Of a stretch of 33,676 bases of DNA, positions 1 through 8,001 are shown piece after piece (within the stretch, counting starts at the first letter, position 1; the number at the start of each line of letters is the position of its first letter). Made by a program: the position numbers and the translations under genes. The notes under the pieces are model-generated. The model was not told the origin of the DNA. It saw only the letters and a list, made by a program, of their open reading frames with translations, and made no database searches. This DNA comes from Bacteroidales bacterium (GTDB taxonomy: Bacteria > Bacteroidota > Bacteroidia > Bacteroidales > JAADGE01). The DNA is taken from the NCBI GenBank assembly GCA_029934515.1, contig JAOZMB010000021.1:1-33676 (forward strand), given 5' to 3'.

Positions 1-1
1 A

Positions 2-925
2 ACGTCTTTATTTTGGTTTTCGGAAATGAAAAAAAATAATTTAAAACCAAATGAATTTTCTTATTCAACTTTAATTCATAAATCAGAGAATTATGAACAA
101 ATGATAAAGCATTTCAATGAAATGAAAAATAATAATTTACAGGCTAACGATATTATTTATAATAGTTTGATTAATTATTCAAAAAGCTACGAACAAGCAA
201 TTTATTTTTTTGATGAAATGAAAGAAAAAGGTTTGATACCTGATATAATTTCTTATTCAATTTTAATCAAAAAATCAAAAACTTACGAACAGGCTTTTGA
301 GCATTTTTCGGAAATGAAAAAAAATAATTTAAAACCCGATATAATTTCTTATTCAACTTTAATATCCAAAAGCGAAGATTATAAAACGTCTTTATTTTGG
401 TTTTCGGAAATGAAAAAAAATAATTTAAAACCCGATATAATTTCTTATTCAACTTTAATATCCAAAAGCGAAGATTATAAAACGTCTTTATTTTGGTTTT
501 CGGAAATGAAAAAAAATAATTTAAAACCAAATACATACACTTATACGACTCTGATAAGAAAATGTGGAAATGAAAATATTGCTTTTTCTTTGCTTAATAA
601 AATAAAAAATAATCGTTTAAAACCTGATGCTGTTACATTTGGTATTTTTTTATATTTTGGTAGAAGCGAAAGGAAACAAAAAAAATTAATACAAAAATTT
701 TTAACAATTTTCATTCCTGGTAAAGATTTCGGTTATAATGAATTTCGTCATTTACGAATGAACTCCTTGCCTGTTCTTCTTTTTTCTGATGCTATATATA
801 AAATTGCTCCTCTTCAGAGACGTTTAATTTGTATGCTTTTGGAAAAAGTAAACCCGCAAGAAATAAATCCTTATATGCGACAAAAATATAATCACCTTTC
901 AAATATCTTAAATTGTAGAAATTAA
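2..925 (+). CDS. Pentatricopeptide-repeat (PPR) protein, 5'-truncated by the window edge
   Basis: The ORF track starts this gene at the ATG at 26, but the frame is open to base 2 and those bases already encode repeat sequence (TSLFWFSEM), so the gene begins outside the window. About six helical repeats are visible, with the PPR signature 'SYSTLI...FSEMKKNNLKPD' (conserved Y/T-LI helix A, F-EM helix B, closing P-D/N). The unit is 32 residues rather than the canonical 35; the missing residues lie in the helix A to B turn. The last ~100 residues are non-repetitive, basic and hydrophobic. PPR proteins are RNA-binding in eukaryotic organelles and are uncommon in bacteria. An RNA-binding role here is inference from fold only. 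No signal peptide can be judged because the N-terminus is missing. Two units are identical at DNA level. Confidence 0.8.
   Translation, partial: TSLFWFSEMKKNNLKPNEFSYSTLIHKSENYEQMIKHFNEMKNNNLQANDIIYNSLINYSKSYEQAIYFFDEMKEKGLIPDIISYSILIKKSKTYEQAFEHFSEMKKNNLKPDIISYSTLISKSEDYKTSLFWFSEMKKNNLKPDIISYSTLISKSEDYKTSLFWFSEMKKNNLKPNTYTYTTLIRKCGNENIAFSLLNKIKNNRLKPDAVTFGIFLYFGRSERKQKKLIQKFLTIFIPGKDFGYNEFRHLRMNSLPVLLFSDAIYKIAPLQRRLICMLLEKVNPQEINPYMRQKYNHLSNILNCRN
305..528 (+). repeat. Exact 96-bp tandem repeat inside the PPR gene
   Basis: Bases 305-400 and 401-496 are identical over 96 bp, and 497-528 begins a third copy before diverging. Bases 1-52 of the window are also identical to 481-532, so the same unit recurs upstream. 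Each unit encodes one 32-residue PPR motif, so changes in copy number stay in frame. Identity at third codon positions indicates recent duplication or gene conversion. Confidence 0.95.
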
Positions 926-952
926 TGTAATTACGAATTTGTTTACAACTAA

Positions 953-1010
953 TAATAAGTATTTTACAAGAAACAAATCAGGAAGTTATTTTTTTAATAA
1001 TTATTCAATT
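953..1010 (+). repeat. Dispersed intergenic repeat, copy 1
   Basis: This stretch between the PPR gene and the next gene (TAATAAGTATTTTACAAG...) matches the reverse complement of 33630-33676 upstream of trxB over about 45 nt with about 4 mismatches and one indel. A shorter copy lies at 28061-28089. It ends just before the start codon at 1019, so it supplies most of that gene's leader. Confidence 0.65.
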
Positions 1011-1018
1011 TTAAAAAC

Positions 1019-1330
1019 ATGGGAAATAAAAAACTCAATATAATTAATGAATCAATTAAAAATTTAGGTTTTTCAAATATTTATGAATTTGCAGAGGTTC
1101 AGCTTATCAAAATACTTGAAAAAAATATAGAAACGACAAAGGAAGTTATAATAAAATTAGAAAAAAAATATAAAATGAAACTAGAAAACTTCAATAAAAA
1201 TTTTTATGAAACAGATAATTTTTCATTAATAGAAAAAGAAGACGATGAAATGGATTGGAAAATAAATTCGGAATTTTATATAACTTACAAAAAAAATTTA
1301 AATAACTTAAAAAATGGAGAAGATAATTGA
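1019..1330 (+). CDS. Small charged protein of unknown function (possible antitoxin-like)
   Basis: The product has 103 residues with a high Lys/Glu/Asn content, no signal peptide and no membrane segment. The middle (about 25-65) is predicted helical. The tail has an acidic cluster 'EKEDDEMDW' followed by a further helix. Small proteins with an acidic 'EDD-hydrophobic-W' tail remind me of antitoxins placed just before a toxin gene, but I cannot name a family. A second ATG at 1314 overlaps its stop codon, as in a translationally coupled pair, yet that frame stops after 23 codons inside a repeat (1351-1390). If there was a partner gene it has been lost. The ATG at 1019 is the first in frame after the dispersed repeat. 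Function is unknown. Confidence 0.5.
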   Translation: MGNKKLNIINESIKNLGFSNIYEFAEVQLIKILEKNIETTKEVIIKLEKKYKMKLENFNKNFYETDNFSLIEKEDDEMDWKINSEFYITYKKNLNNLKNGEDN

Positions 1331-1350
1331 AAAATTCACCGATATTGCAT

Positions 1351-1390
1351 ATAAACAGTCGGCATTTAAGCCACAACGTCAGTAATTTAT
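1351..1390 (+). repeat. Degenerate copy of the hairpin repeat found at 30084-30128
   Basis: The sequence 'ATAAAC(A)GTCGGC..TTTAAGCCA.A.CG.CAGTAATTT' is shared with the terminator-like hairpin after the skp gene. This copy has lost part of one arm and pairs poorly (only GGC/GCC is left). Both copies lie 10-25 nt after a stop codon. Confidence 0.6.
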
Positions 1391-1414
1391 TTTTATCATT
1401 TAACTTCTTAACTT

Positions 1415-1552
1415 ATGGAAAAAAAAAAACAAGAATTATCCAATCATTTTCGTGTTTCCGAGAATGAATTTACAAATCTTTTGTTAAAAAAATTTCTGGT
1501 AGTTCATTTACAAAAAACGAATTTAAAATTATCTGTTTTGCAATCTAAGTAA
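1415..1552 (+). CDS. Very small ORF, 45 residues, unknown
   Basis: The ORF is ATG to TAA, below the length cut-off of the ORF track. The product starts MEKKKQELSNHFRVSENEF and is basic, with no signal peptide. It resembles no family I know and could be the remnant of a larger gene. The 345-bp gap between 1330 and 1677 otherwise holds only the degenerate hairpin repeat and the sbcC promoter. Its length and composition do not exclude a chance ORF. Confidence 0.22.
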   Translation: MEKKKQELSNHFRVSENEFTNLLLKKFLVVHLQKTNLKLSVLQSK

Positions 1553-1557
1553 AATAT

Positions 1558-1588
1558 TTTGATATTACCGATAAAATTATTATCTTGC
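1558..1588 (+). promoter_or_regulatory. Bacteroidota-type promoter for sbcC
   Basis: TTTG at 1558-1561, a 19-nt spacer, then TATCTTGC at 1581-1588. This is close to the Bacteroidota housekeeping pattern TTTG-N19/21-TAnnTTTG. Transcription would start about 80 nt before the sbcC ATG. It overlaps the end of the 45-aa ORF, which weakens the case for that ORF being expressed with sbcC. Confidence 0.5.
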
Positions 1589-1676
1589 GTGAAAACAGAA
1601 TGAATTATTGTAATATAAATCTTAAAAAAAACATAAACTATTGTTATACAAATATATAAAATAAACTTTAATTGTT

Positions 1677-4600
1677 ATGAAAATTTTAAAACTTCACATA
1701 AAAAATATCAATTCTCTGAACATCGAGAAGACTATTGATTTTACAAATTATCCATTATCTGGTACTGGACTCTTCGCAATTACAGGACCTACTGGCTCAG
1801 GCAAAAGTACACTGCTTGATGCAATATCGCTTGCTTTGTATGGTGAAATTCCACGTTCTGGTGAACGAAAAGTAACAAAAAAAACAATAAAAGATAATGG
1901 TCTTATATTAAGTAGAAATTCAAAAGACTGTTATGCTGCTGTTGATTATGAAGTTAGCGGTAAACAGTATTGTTCAAAATGGAGTATATCAATAAACAGA
2001 AACGGTAACCTTCGCGATCATGATATGGAATTTTCTGAACTCCCAGAAAAGAAAATATATGACCTCAAAAAAAGTGAAGTTCCAGCACAAAATGAAAAAA
2101 TTATTGGTCTTAATTACGAACAATTCGTAAAATCAATTGTTCTATCGCAAGGAGAATTTGCTAAATTTCTTAAAGCAAAAAAGCAAAAAAGAAGTGCGCT
2201 TTTGGAAAAAATTACAGGAACTGAAATATATCGTAAAATAGGTGCAAAAGTGTACGAAAAACAAAAAATCGAAGAACTTAAATATGAAAAAATTAAAACA
2301 GAACTAAATTCTATTGATATTTTACCCGATGAAACAGTTAAGAACAAAAAAGAAAATATTATAAAATATCATAAAAATATTGAACAAAATTCATCAAAAT
2401 TTGACGAATATAAAAGATATATTCAAATAAAATCTGAAATAAAAGAATTAATTGAAAAACAAATATTATATAATAAAAAATATAAAAGTAACAAAAAACA
2501 AATAGAAAATAATAAACAAAAGTTCATAAAATTAGAACAACATGACAAACTCTTAGGAAAACAAAAAGATATTCATGCTTACAGAACAGAACAAAATAAC
2601 CAGACGAACATAAAACACAAACACACAAAAGCAAAAGAGCAAAATATTGATATAAAAAATAATATCGAAAATATACAAAAAGAAGAAAAAATTTACGAAG
2701 AAAAAAAATCAAAAATAGAAAATGATATAAAAATAATGAACCCGATTTTTAAAGCTGTTAAAGATATTGATAATAAAATTAAAGAAAACAAAAACCAATT
2801 TGAATACCAAAAATTAGATTTTATAAAACTCGAAAAAATAAACAACGAAACAAAAAAAAATATTGAAAAATTAAATAATAATATTAATATTCTCAAAAAA
2901 AATGAAAATAGTATTTCAAATTACTTAGAGAAAAATAAAATAATCGAAAATCTTAAAAATGATTTCCCTATAATAACGGAAAAATTAAAAACTAAAAAAC
3001 AGTTTGTCGATAAATTAAAAAAAATATTTAATGAAAGTGCAAAATTTGAATTCTCAAAAAAATTGAAAATCGCAAGAACAGCTAATAATAAAAATAAAAT
3101 ATTGATTGATTTAAAAAAAGAATATTCTGAAAAAATTAACAATTATCAGACAAAAGTTAGTTATGAAATTGAAAATTTGAACGAACTTAGCGAACGCAGA
3201 GAAGAAAAACTTAAAGAATATAACGAAATTGAAAAATTGATAGAAATTCAAAAAGATTATAAAAATTCTAACAAAAAATTAAGAAAAATAGAAAAAGAAC
3301 TGGAAGAGTTAGATTATGATATAAAACAAATTACAGATGAAATAAAAATATATAAAAATGAAACTGAAATAACTGAAAAACATAAGGAAGAACTGCAAAA
3401 AAAATATGAACGCGAACAATTGGAAAATAAATATAAAGACGATAGACTGAAATTAAAAAACAACGAAGAATGTTGGCTTTGCGGCTCAAAAGAACACCCT
3501 TATATTGCTGAGTACAAAAAAAATCCAGAAAAAACAAAACAACAACTTATAAAAATAAAAAAAGAGTATAAAAAATTTAACATAAAACTGAACGAATTGA
3601 TAAATAAAAATATCGAAAAACAGGCATATCTTAAACAAGAAAAAAGAAATAATAACAATTTAATAAAAGATAAAAATAATTTAATAACAAAATATCAGAA
3701 TATTTTATTGTCAGAAAAATTGAAAATAAAAATTGACGATACTGACAGTAGTTATAATATCAAAAAAAATATTATATCACAGGGCAAAGAATTAAAAGAA
3801 CAACTTTTTTTGTTGAAATCGCTTGGTAAGATAAACGAACTACAAGAACATATACAGAACTTAATTAATTCTGAAAATGAGATTAAAAATTTATTTCTAA
3901 AATATCATGAATATATTGGAGCTATTGGAAATTTTAGTAAAAATCTGGAAACTTTGAAGCAAAAACTTATAGATTATAATATTAAAGTAAAAGAATATGA
4001 AAAAACAATAAACAAAATTAACGGACAAAATATTATATTAAAAGAAAGAAAGAAACTCGTTGAAAAACAAACAAATATTATAAAAGAAAAAAAAAATTCT
4101 TTAAAAATAATTGATGATAAAATTAATTGTTTAGAAAAAAAACGATATGATTTGATGCAAAATAAAAACCCAGAAAAAGAAGAAGAAAAACTGCTCAAAC
4201 AAATAAATTCTTGTTTAAAAAATATAAACAAAATTAAACAAGAAAAATCTGGTCTGTTAAGTGACAAGAAAAATAATGAAATATTGATTGAGAATACAAA
4301 AAAAGAAAAAGCAGAACTCAACAAAAATATTGAAACAAAAAAAATAAAACTGATACTACAAATAGAAAAAATAGGATACAATAATATTAAATCTGCCGAA
4401 AATGATATTCTGAATGAAAACATTGCTGTAAAAATAAGACAACTGAAAAATAAACTTGGAAATGAAAAATTTTTGTTAGATGAGCAATTATCCGAGCTAC
4501 AAAATCAAATAAAAATAAAGCAGGAAAAAGATTTTAGTAATTTAATTTACGAAGATTTAATAAATAAAATAGACTATTTAGAAAAAAATATACGTTCTGA

Positions 4601-5222
4601 TAATCAGAACATAGGAGCTTTGCAAAACGAAATAAATGAGAACCAGAAAAGAACCGAAAAATTTGAAATTAAAAAAAAATACTTCAATATATGCAAAAAA
4701 GAATATTCAAGATGGCAATTGCTAAACCAATACATAGGCGATGCAAAAGGAAATCGATTCTCTGCTTTCGCTCAGGAACTTACTCTAATACAATTACTTA
4801 AATTTGCAAATAAACACTTACTTAATTTTTCGGGACGCTATTTGCTGAAAAAGAAAAATACAAAAAATCAAACAGACGAAGATTTGCTTGTCGTAGATAC
4901 TTATCTTGGAAACAGCGAAAGGTCTGTTCTAACTTTATCAGGTGGCGAGAGTTTCCTTGCAAGTCTGTCGCTTGCCTTGGGACTGTCAGACCTTGCTGGT
5001 GGAAGCACCAAATTGCAAAGCCTTTTTATTGACGAAGGTTTTGGTTCATTAGACAGTGAGGCTCTCGACGACGCTTTAAACGCATTAGAAAAATTGCAAA
5101 ACGAAACAAATAGAACAATAGGAATTATTTCTCATGTACAAGCTCTTAAAGAACGAATCAGTACAAGAATAGAAATGATTCCATCAAGTTCTGGATACAG
5201 TACAATTGAAATAAAAGATTAA
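1677..5222 (+). CDS. sbcC: SbcC/Rad50-type SMC-like ATPase (exonuclease subunit)
   Basis: The 1181 residues have the ABC-head/coiled-coil/head layout of SbcC and Rad50. Walker A is GPTGSGKST (37-45) and a Q-loop-like 'LSQGEFAKFL' follows near residue 160. A very long Lys/Glu/Asn-rich coiled coil has a zinc hook CWLCG near 599-603 at its middle. The C-terminal head holds the signature LSGGES (about 1088) and Walker B LFIDEGFGSLD (about 1115). With the nuclease SbcD this family cleaves hairpins and protein-blocked DNA ends in the cytoplasm. No sbcD lies in the window: upstream is the tiny ORF and downstream an unrelated lipoprotein, so its partner must be elsewhere. The coil is strongly A-rich, as expected for this genome. 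Length is normal for the family. Confidence 0.93.
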   Translation: MKILKLHIKNINSLNIEKTIDFTNYPLSGTGLFAITGPTGSGKSTLLDAISLALYGEIPRSGERKVTKKTIKDNGLILSRNSKDCYAAVDYEVSGKQYCSKWSISINRNGNLRDHDMEFSELPEKKIYDLKKSEVPAQNEKIIGLNYEQFVKSIVLSQGEFAKFLKAKKQKRSALLEKITGTEIYRKIGAKVYEKQKIEELKYEKIKTELNSIDILPDETVKNKKENIIKYHKNIEQNSSKFDEYKRYIQIKSEIKELIEKQILYNKKYKSNKKQIENNKQKFIKLEQHDKLLGKQKDIHAYRTEQNNQTNIKHKHTKAKEQNIDIKNNIENIQKEEKIYEEKKSKIENDIKIMNPIFKAVKDIDNKIKENKNQFEYQKLDFIKLEKINNETKKNIEKLNNNINILKKNENSISNYLEKNKIIENLKNDFPIITEKLKTKKQFVDKLKKIFNESAKFEFSKKLKIARTANNKNKILIDLKKEYSEKINNYQTKVSYEIENLNELSERREEKLKEYNEIEKLIEIQKDYKNSNKKLRKIEKELEELDYDIKQITDEIKIYKNETEITEKHKEELQKKYEREQLENKYKDDRLKLKNNEECWLCGSKEHPYIAEYKKNPEKTKQQLIKIKKEYKKFNIKLNELINKNIEKQAYLKQEKRNNNNLIKDKNNLITKYQNILLSEKLKIKIDDTDSSYNIKKNIISQGKELKEQLFLLKSLGKINELQEHIQNLINSENEIKNLFLKYHEYIGAIGNFSKNLETLKQKLIDYNIKVKEYEKTINKINGQNIILKERKKLVEKQTNIIKEKKNSLKIIDDKINCLEKKRYDLMQNKNPEKEEEKLLKQINSCLKNINKIKQEKSGLLSDKKNNEILIENTKKEKAELNKNIETKKIKLILQIEKIGYNNIKSAENDILNENIAVKIRQLKNKLGNEKFLLDEQLSELQNQIKIKQEKDFSNLIYEDLINKIDYLEKNIRSDNQNIGALQNEINENQKRTEKFEIKKKYFNICKKEYSRWQLLNQYIGDAKGNRFSAFAQELTLIQLLKFANKHLLNFSGRYLLKKKNTKNQTDEDLLVVDTYLGNSERSVLTLSGGESFLASLSLALGLSDLAGGSTKLQSLFIDEGFGSLDSEALDDALNALEKLQNETNRTIGIISHVQALKERISTRIEMIPSSSGYSTIEIKD

Positions 5223-5258
5223 ATAAAAAATTAAATTAAATCATAAAAATACAATATT

Positions 5259-5762
5259 ATGAATAATACAATGAAAAATAAACTCAACTTTATATTTTTA
5301 TTTGTTATATTTTGGGGAGTCGTAGGGTGCCAGAAAGATGAAATAAAACCAGTTGAATATATCAGTTTGGGAATTGATAAGTCAGGGAAAAAAATTCTAA
5401 CTGGAAAAGCAAGCATCTCAAAAGGAATAACAGTTATTGCAGCTCATGAGTTAGAAAAAAATAAAAAAAGTAATCTGGTAATAAATGTACACGGAGATAG
5501 AAAAGGTTCTTATAAACAAGAATATGATTATAAAACAAACGTTTCCGTTACTCAATGTGCTTTGACATACAAGATAATATCTAAATCGGAAAACAATAAA
5601 ACAAAATATTTTGCTTCCTATGAAGGTGTTGTTAATATTTTAGAAATAGACAGAGAAAATAATAAAATAAGTGGTTCTTATAATTTCAAAGCGAAAGATA
5701 TCTCGAAAGCCAAAAATATAAAAGATATCAATGGTAAATTTATAAATCTAAGCTACGAATAA
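5259..5762 (+). CDS. Small lipoprotein, DUF6252-like
   Basis: The 167-residue product has a signal peptide ending in a lipobox, GVVGC, with the lipidated Cys at 24, followed by QKDE. A second Met at residue 5 (base 5271) is an equally good start. The rest is beta-rich. The C-terminal 'NKISGSYNFKAKD...NGKFINLSYE' pattern resembles small Bacteroidota lipoproteins of the DUF6252 type, where a 'sGtF.F.a...v.GsF..' motif ends the protein. It is probably anchored in the outer or inner membrane. It starts 36 bp after sbcC and may share its transcript, but nothing suggests a functional link. Molecular function is unknown. Confidence 0.7.
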   Translation: MNNTMKNKLNFIFLFVIFWGVVGCQKDEIKPVEYISLGIDKSGKKILTGKASISKGITVIAAHELEKNKKSNLVINVHGDRKGSYKQEYDYKTNVSVTQCALTYKIISKSENNKTKYFASYEGVVNILEIDRENNKISGSYNFKAKDISKAKNIKDINGKFINLSYE

Positions 5763-5782
5763 AGAACTAAAAATAGATGTTA

Positions 5783-5801
5783 AATATTGATTTTCAATAT
5801 T
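5783..5801. repeat. Perfect 8-bp inverted repeat upstream of guaB
   Basis: AATATTGA, a TTT loop, then TCAATATT, 21 bp after the lipoprotein stop and 58 bp before guaB. It may be a weak terminator or an operator for guaB. There is no clear T-run, so the role is open. Confidence 0.35.
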
Positions 5802-5859
5802 ATATAAATAAATAAAACGAAACACACAACAAATAATAATTAACAAATTTATACAATTT

Positions 5860-7329
5860 ATGTCATTTTTTTCAGAAAAAATAACCTCAGAGGCGCTAAC
5901 CTTTGATGATGTTTTATTACTTCCAGATTACTCAGAAGTATTACCGCGAAATACTGATTTAAGAACTAAATTCAGTAGAAATATTACGCTTAACTGTCCA
6001 ATAGTATCGGCGGCAATGGATACTGTTACAGAGTCGGAACTTGCAATCGCGATTGCGAGAGAAGGAGGAATTGGTGTTATTCATAAAAATATGAGTATAG
6101 AAAGACAAGCACAACAAGTAAGACAAGTAAAAAGAGCAGAAAACGGAATGATAATAGACCCAATTACAATATCACCAGACGACACAGTAAAAGATGCTCT
6201 TGAGCTAATGTCAAAATACAAAATAGGAGGTATTCCAGTTGTTGTAAAACAAAATAAATTAATCGGAATTGTAACAAATAGGGATTTGAGATTTGAAAAA
6301 AATCTTGGGCTTAAAATTAAACAAATAATGACAAGCAAAAACCTTGTTACAACATCGCAGACAACAAATCTGGAACAAGCCGCAAAAATACTTCAAGAAC
6401 ATAAAATAGAAAAACTTCTTGTAGTTGATAATAATTATAGATTAGTAGGACTTATTACTTACAAAGATATAACAAAAGCAAAAGACCGTCCAAATGCCTG
6501 CAAAGACAGTAAAGGCAGATTGCGTGTCGCCGCAGGAATAGGAGTCACAAATGATTCTATAGAAAGGATAATTGCTTTAAATAAAGCTGGCGTTGATGCT
6601 ATTGTTATTGATACAGCACACGGACACTCAAAAGGTGTTATCGAACTATTGAAAAAAGCAAAAAAGAAGTTTAAAAATATTGACTTTATTGTCGGAAATA
6701 TAGCAACTATTCAAGCCGGAATAGACCTTGTCGAAGCAGGTGCAGATGCCGTAAAAGTTGGAATAGGACCTGGTTCGATATGCACGACAAGAATAATTGC
6801 AGGAGTTGGTGTTCCTCAGCTTTCGGCAATATACAATGTTGCTGATGCACTAAAAGCAACGAAAATTCCAGTTATCGCAGACGGTGGAATCAGATATTCT
6901 GGCGATATTGTAAAGGCAATAGCTGCGGGTGCATCTTCCGTTATGTTAGGTTCTATGTTTGCTGGAGTCGACGAATCACCTGGAGAAGCAATAATATATC
7001 AGGGACGTAAATTTAAATCTTACAGAGGAATGGGGTCAGTTGAAGCTATGGTTGCTGGTTCAAAAGATAGATATTTCCAAGACGTAGAAAATGATATTAA
7101 AAAATTGGTGCCTGAGGGAATATCAGCAAGAGTGCCATACAAAGGCTCACTAAATGAAGTTATTTATCAATTAATAGGTGGACTAAGAGCTGGAATGGGT
7201 TATTGCGGAGCAAAAAATATAAAAACACTAAAAAATGCAAAATTTGTTAAAATAACAAATTCAGGAGTAACAGAGAATCACCCTCACGATGTTACAATAA
7301 CAAGAGAAGCACCAAATTACAGTAGATAA
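5860..7329 (+). CDS. guaB: Inosine-5'-monophosphate dehydrogenase
   Basis: The product (489 residues, normal length) oxidises IMP to XMP with NAD+, the committed step of GMP synthesis. Visible elements are the N-terminal '[18 protein letters not shown]', then '[11 protein letters not shown]', a pair of CBS domains at about 95-210, the catalytic loop GPGSICTTR with nucleophile Cys308, '[10 protein letters not shown]', the GSMFAG phosphate-binding loop and the active-site flap region with 'YRGMGS' and 'VPYKG'. All catalytic parts are present, so the enzyme should work. It sits alone between the lipoprotein and the pseudogene. No purine riboswitch is seen in the 97-bp leader. Confidence 0.97.
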   Translation: MSFFSEKITSEALTFDDVLLLPDYSEVLPRNTDLRTKFSRNITLNCPIVSAAMDTVTESELAIAIAREGGIGVIHKNMSIERQAQQVRQVKRAENGMIIDPITISPDDTVKDALELMSKYKIGGIPVVVKQNKLIGIVTNRDLRFEKNLGLKIKQIMTSKNLVTTSQTTNLEQAAKILQEHKIEKLLVVDNNYRLVGLITYKDITKAKDRPNACKDSKGRLRVAAGIGVTNDSIERIIALNKAGVDAIVIDTAHGHSKGVIELLKKAKKKFKNIDFIVGNIATIQAGIDLVEAGADAVKVGIGPGSICTTRIIAGVGVPQLSAIYNVADALKATKIPVIADGGIRYSGDIVKAIAAGASSVMLGSMFAGVDESPGEAIIYQGRKFKSYRGMGSVEAMVAGSKDRYFQDVENDIKKLVPEGISARVPYKGSLNEVIYQLIGGLRAGMGYCGAKNIKTLKNAKFVKITNSGVTENHPHDVTITREAPNYSR

Positions 7330-7360
7330 ATTCAAAAAATTATATTTTAAAATAAATTAA

Positions 7361-7920
7361 AATTATGAACACAGATGTTTTGTTACAAATGATGACGGCG
7401 ATGCAACAAGTGATATTGCTATTTTAACAATTGATGAAGAAAATCCAACAATAATCTGCGTAGATAATCAAATAAGAACACTACAAGAAGGAGAAGCTTT
7501 TTATACAGTATCGGGAAGCGAATTTGAATCGCTATCAAATGATAATTGTGAAATTGCTGATATTACTAATAGTTTTAATAATTTATCGACATTAGAAAAC
7601 GCCGAACTGCCAATTGGTTTAACAATACTTGAATGGACAGCAATAGATATAGCAAATAACTCGGAAACGTGTAGTTTTGAAATTCAGATAAATGAATTTA
7701 CAGGAACAGAAGTATTAGAACAAAATACTTTTTCTATTTTTCCAAACCCGTCAAAAGGAATTTTTATTTTGGAAACAAATAATCAAAAAATTGGAAAAAT
7801 TGAAATAACAGATATAACAGGAAAAGTTATTTATAGTTCAGAAGGTCAAAATTTTACAGGTTCAAATATTGATTTAACGAGTCAAAAAAAGGTATTTATT
7901 TTATTAAAATTAATACTTAA
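7361..7920 (+). pseudogene. Remnant of a T9SS-secreted protein (HYR-like domain plus sorting domain)
   Basis: No long ORF is listed here, but frame 7361 stays open to near the end and encodes recognisable protein. First comes an HYR-like Ig domain ('PTIICVDNQ', 'YTVSGSEF', 'DNC', 'LEWTAIDIANN', 'CSFEI'). A type A T9SS sorting domain follows ('FSIFPNPSKGIFIL', 'ITDITGKVIYSS'). The expected ending KKGIYFIKINT-stop (TAA 7918-7920) is reached only by shifting frame at the A7 run 7884-7890, which lacks one A. The 5' side is cut: a stop codon lies at 7358 and there is no signal peptide. It is therefore the C-terminal stump of a once larger surface protein, sitting 31 bp after guaB. The A7 shift could be a sequencing error, but the missing N-terminus could not. 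Confidence 0.8.
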
Positions 7921-8001
7921 AATTTAGTTTATACAGAAAAACTAATAATTCAATAATTGAAAAATCAAACTTTGGCAAAGAAAATAAATTAAAATAAATA
8001 T

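Noticed and set aside
305-528. CRISPR-like direct repeats
   Set aside because: The 96-bp units are contiguous, have no spacers and encode in-frame PPR motifs.
267-536. Minus-strand ORF with 32-residue repeats
   Set aside because: It is the antisense shadow of the PPR tandem repeats; the plus strand carries the recognisable motif.
3974-4423. 149-residue minus-strand ORF rich in Phe/Ser/Ile
   Set aside because: Complement of the A-rich sbcC coiled coil; composition is that of a shadow, with no family features.
5763-5859. Purine riboswitch before guaB
   Set aside because: The 97-bp leader is nearly all A/T and has only one small hairpin; no conserved three-way junction is visible.
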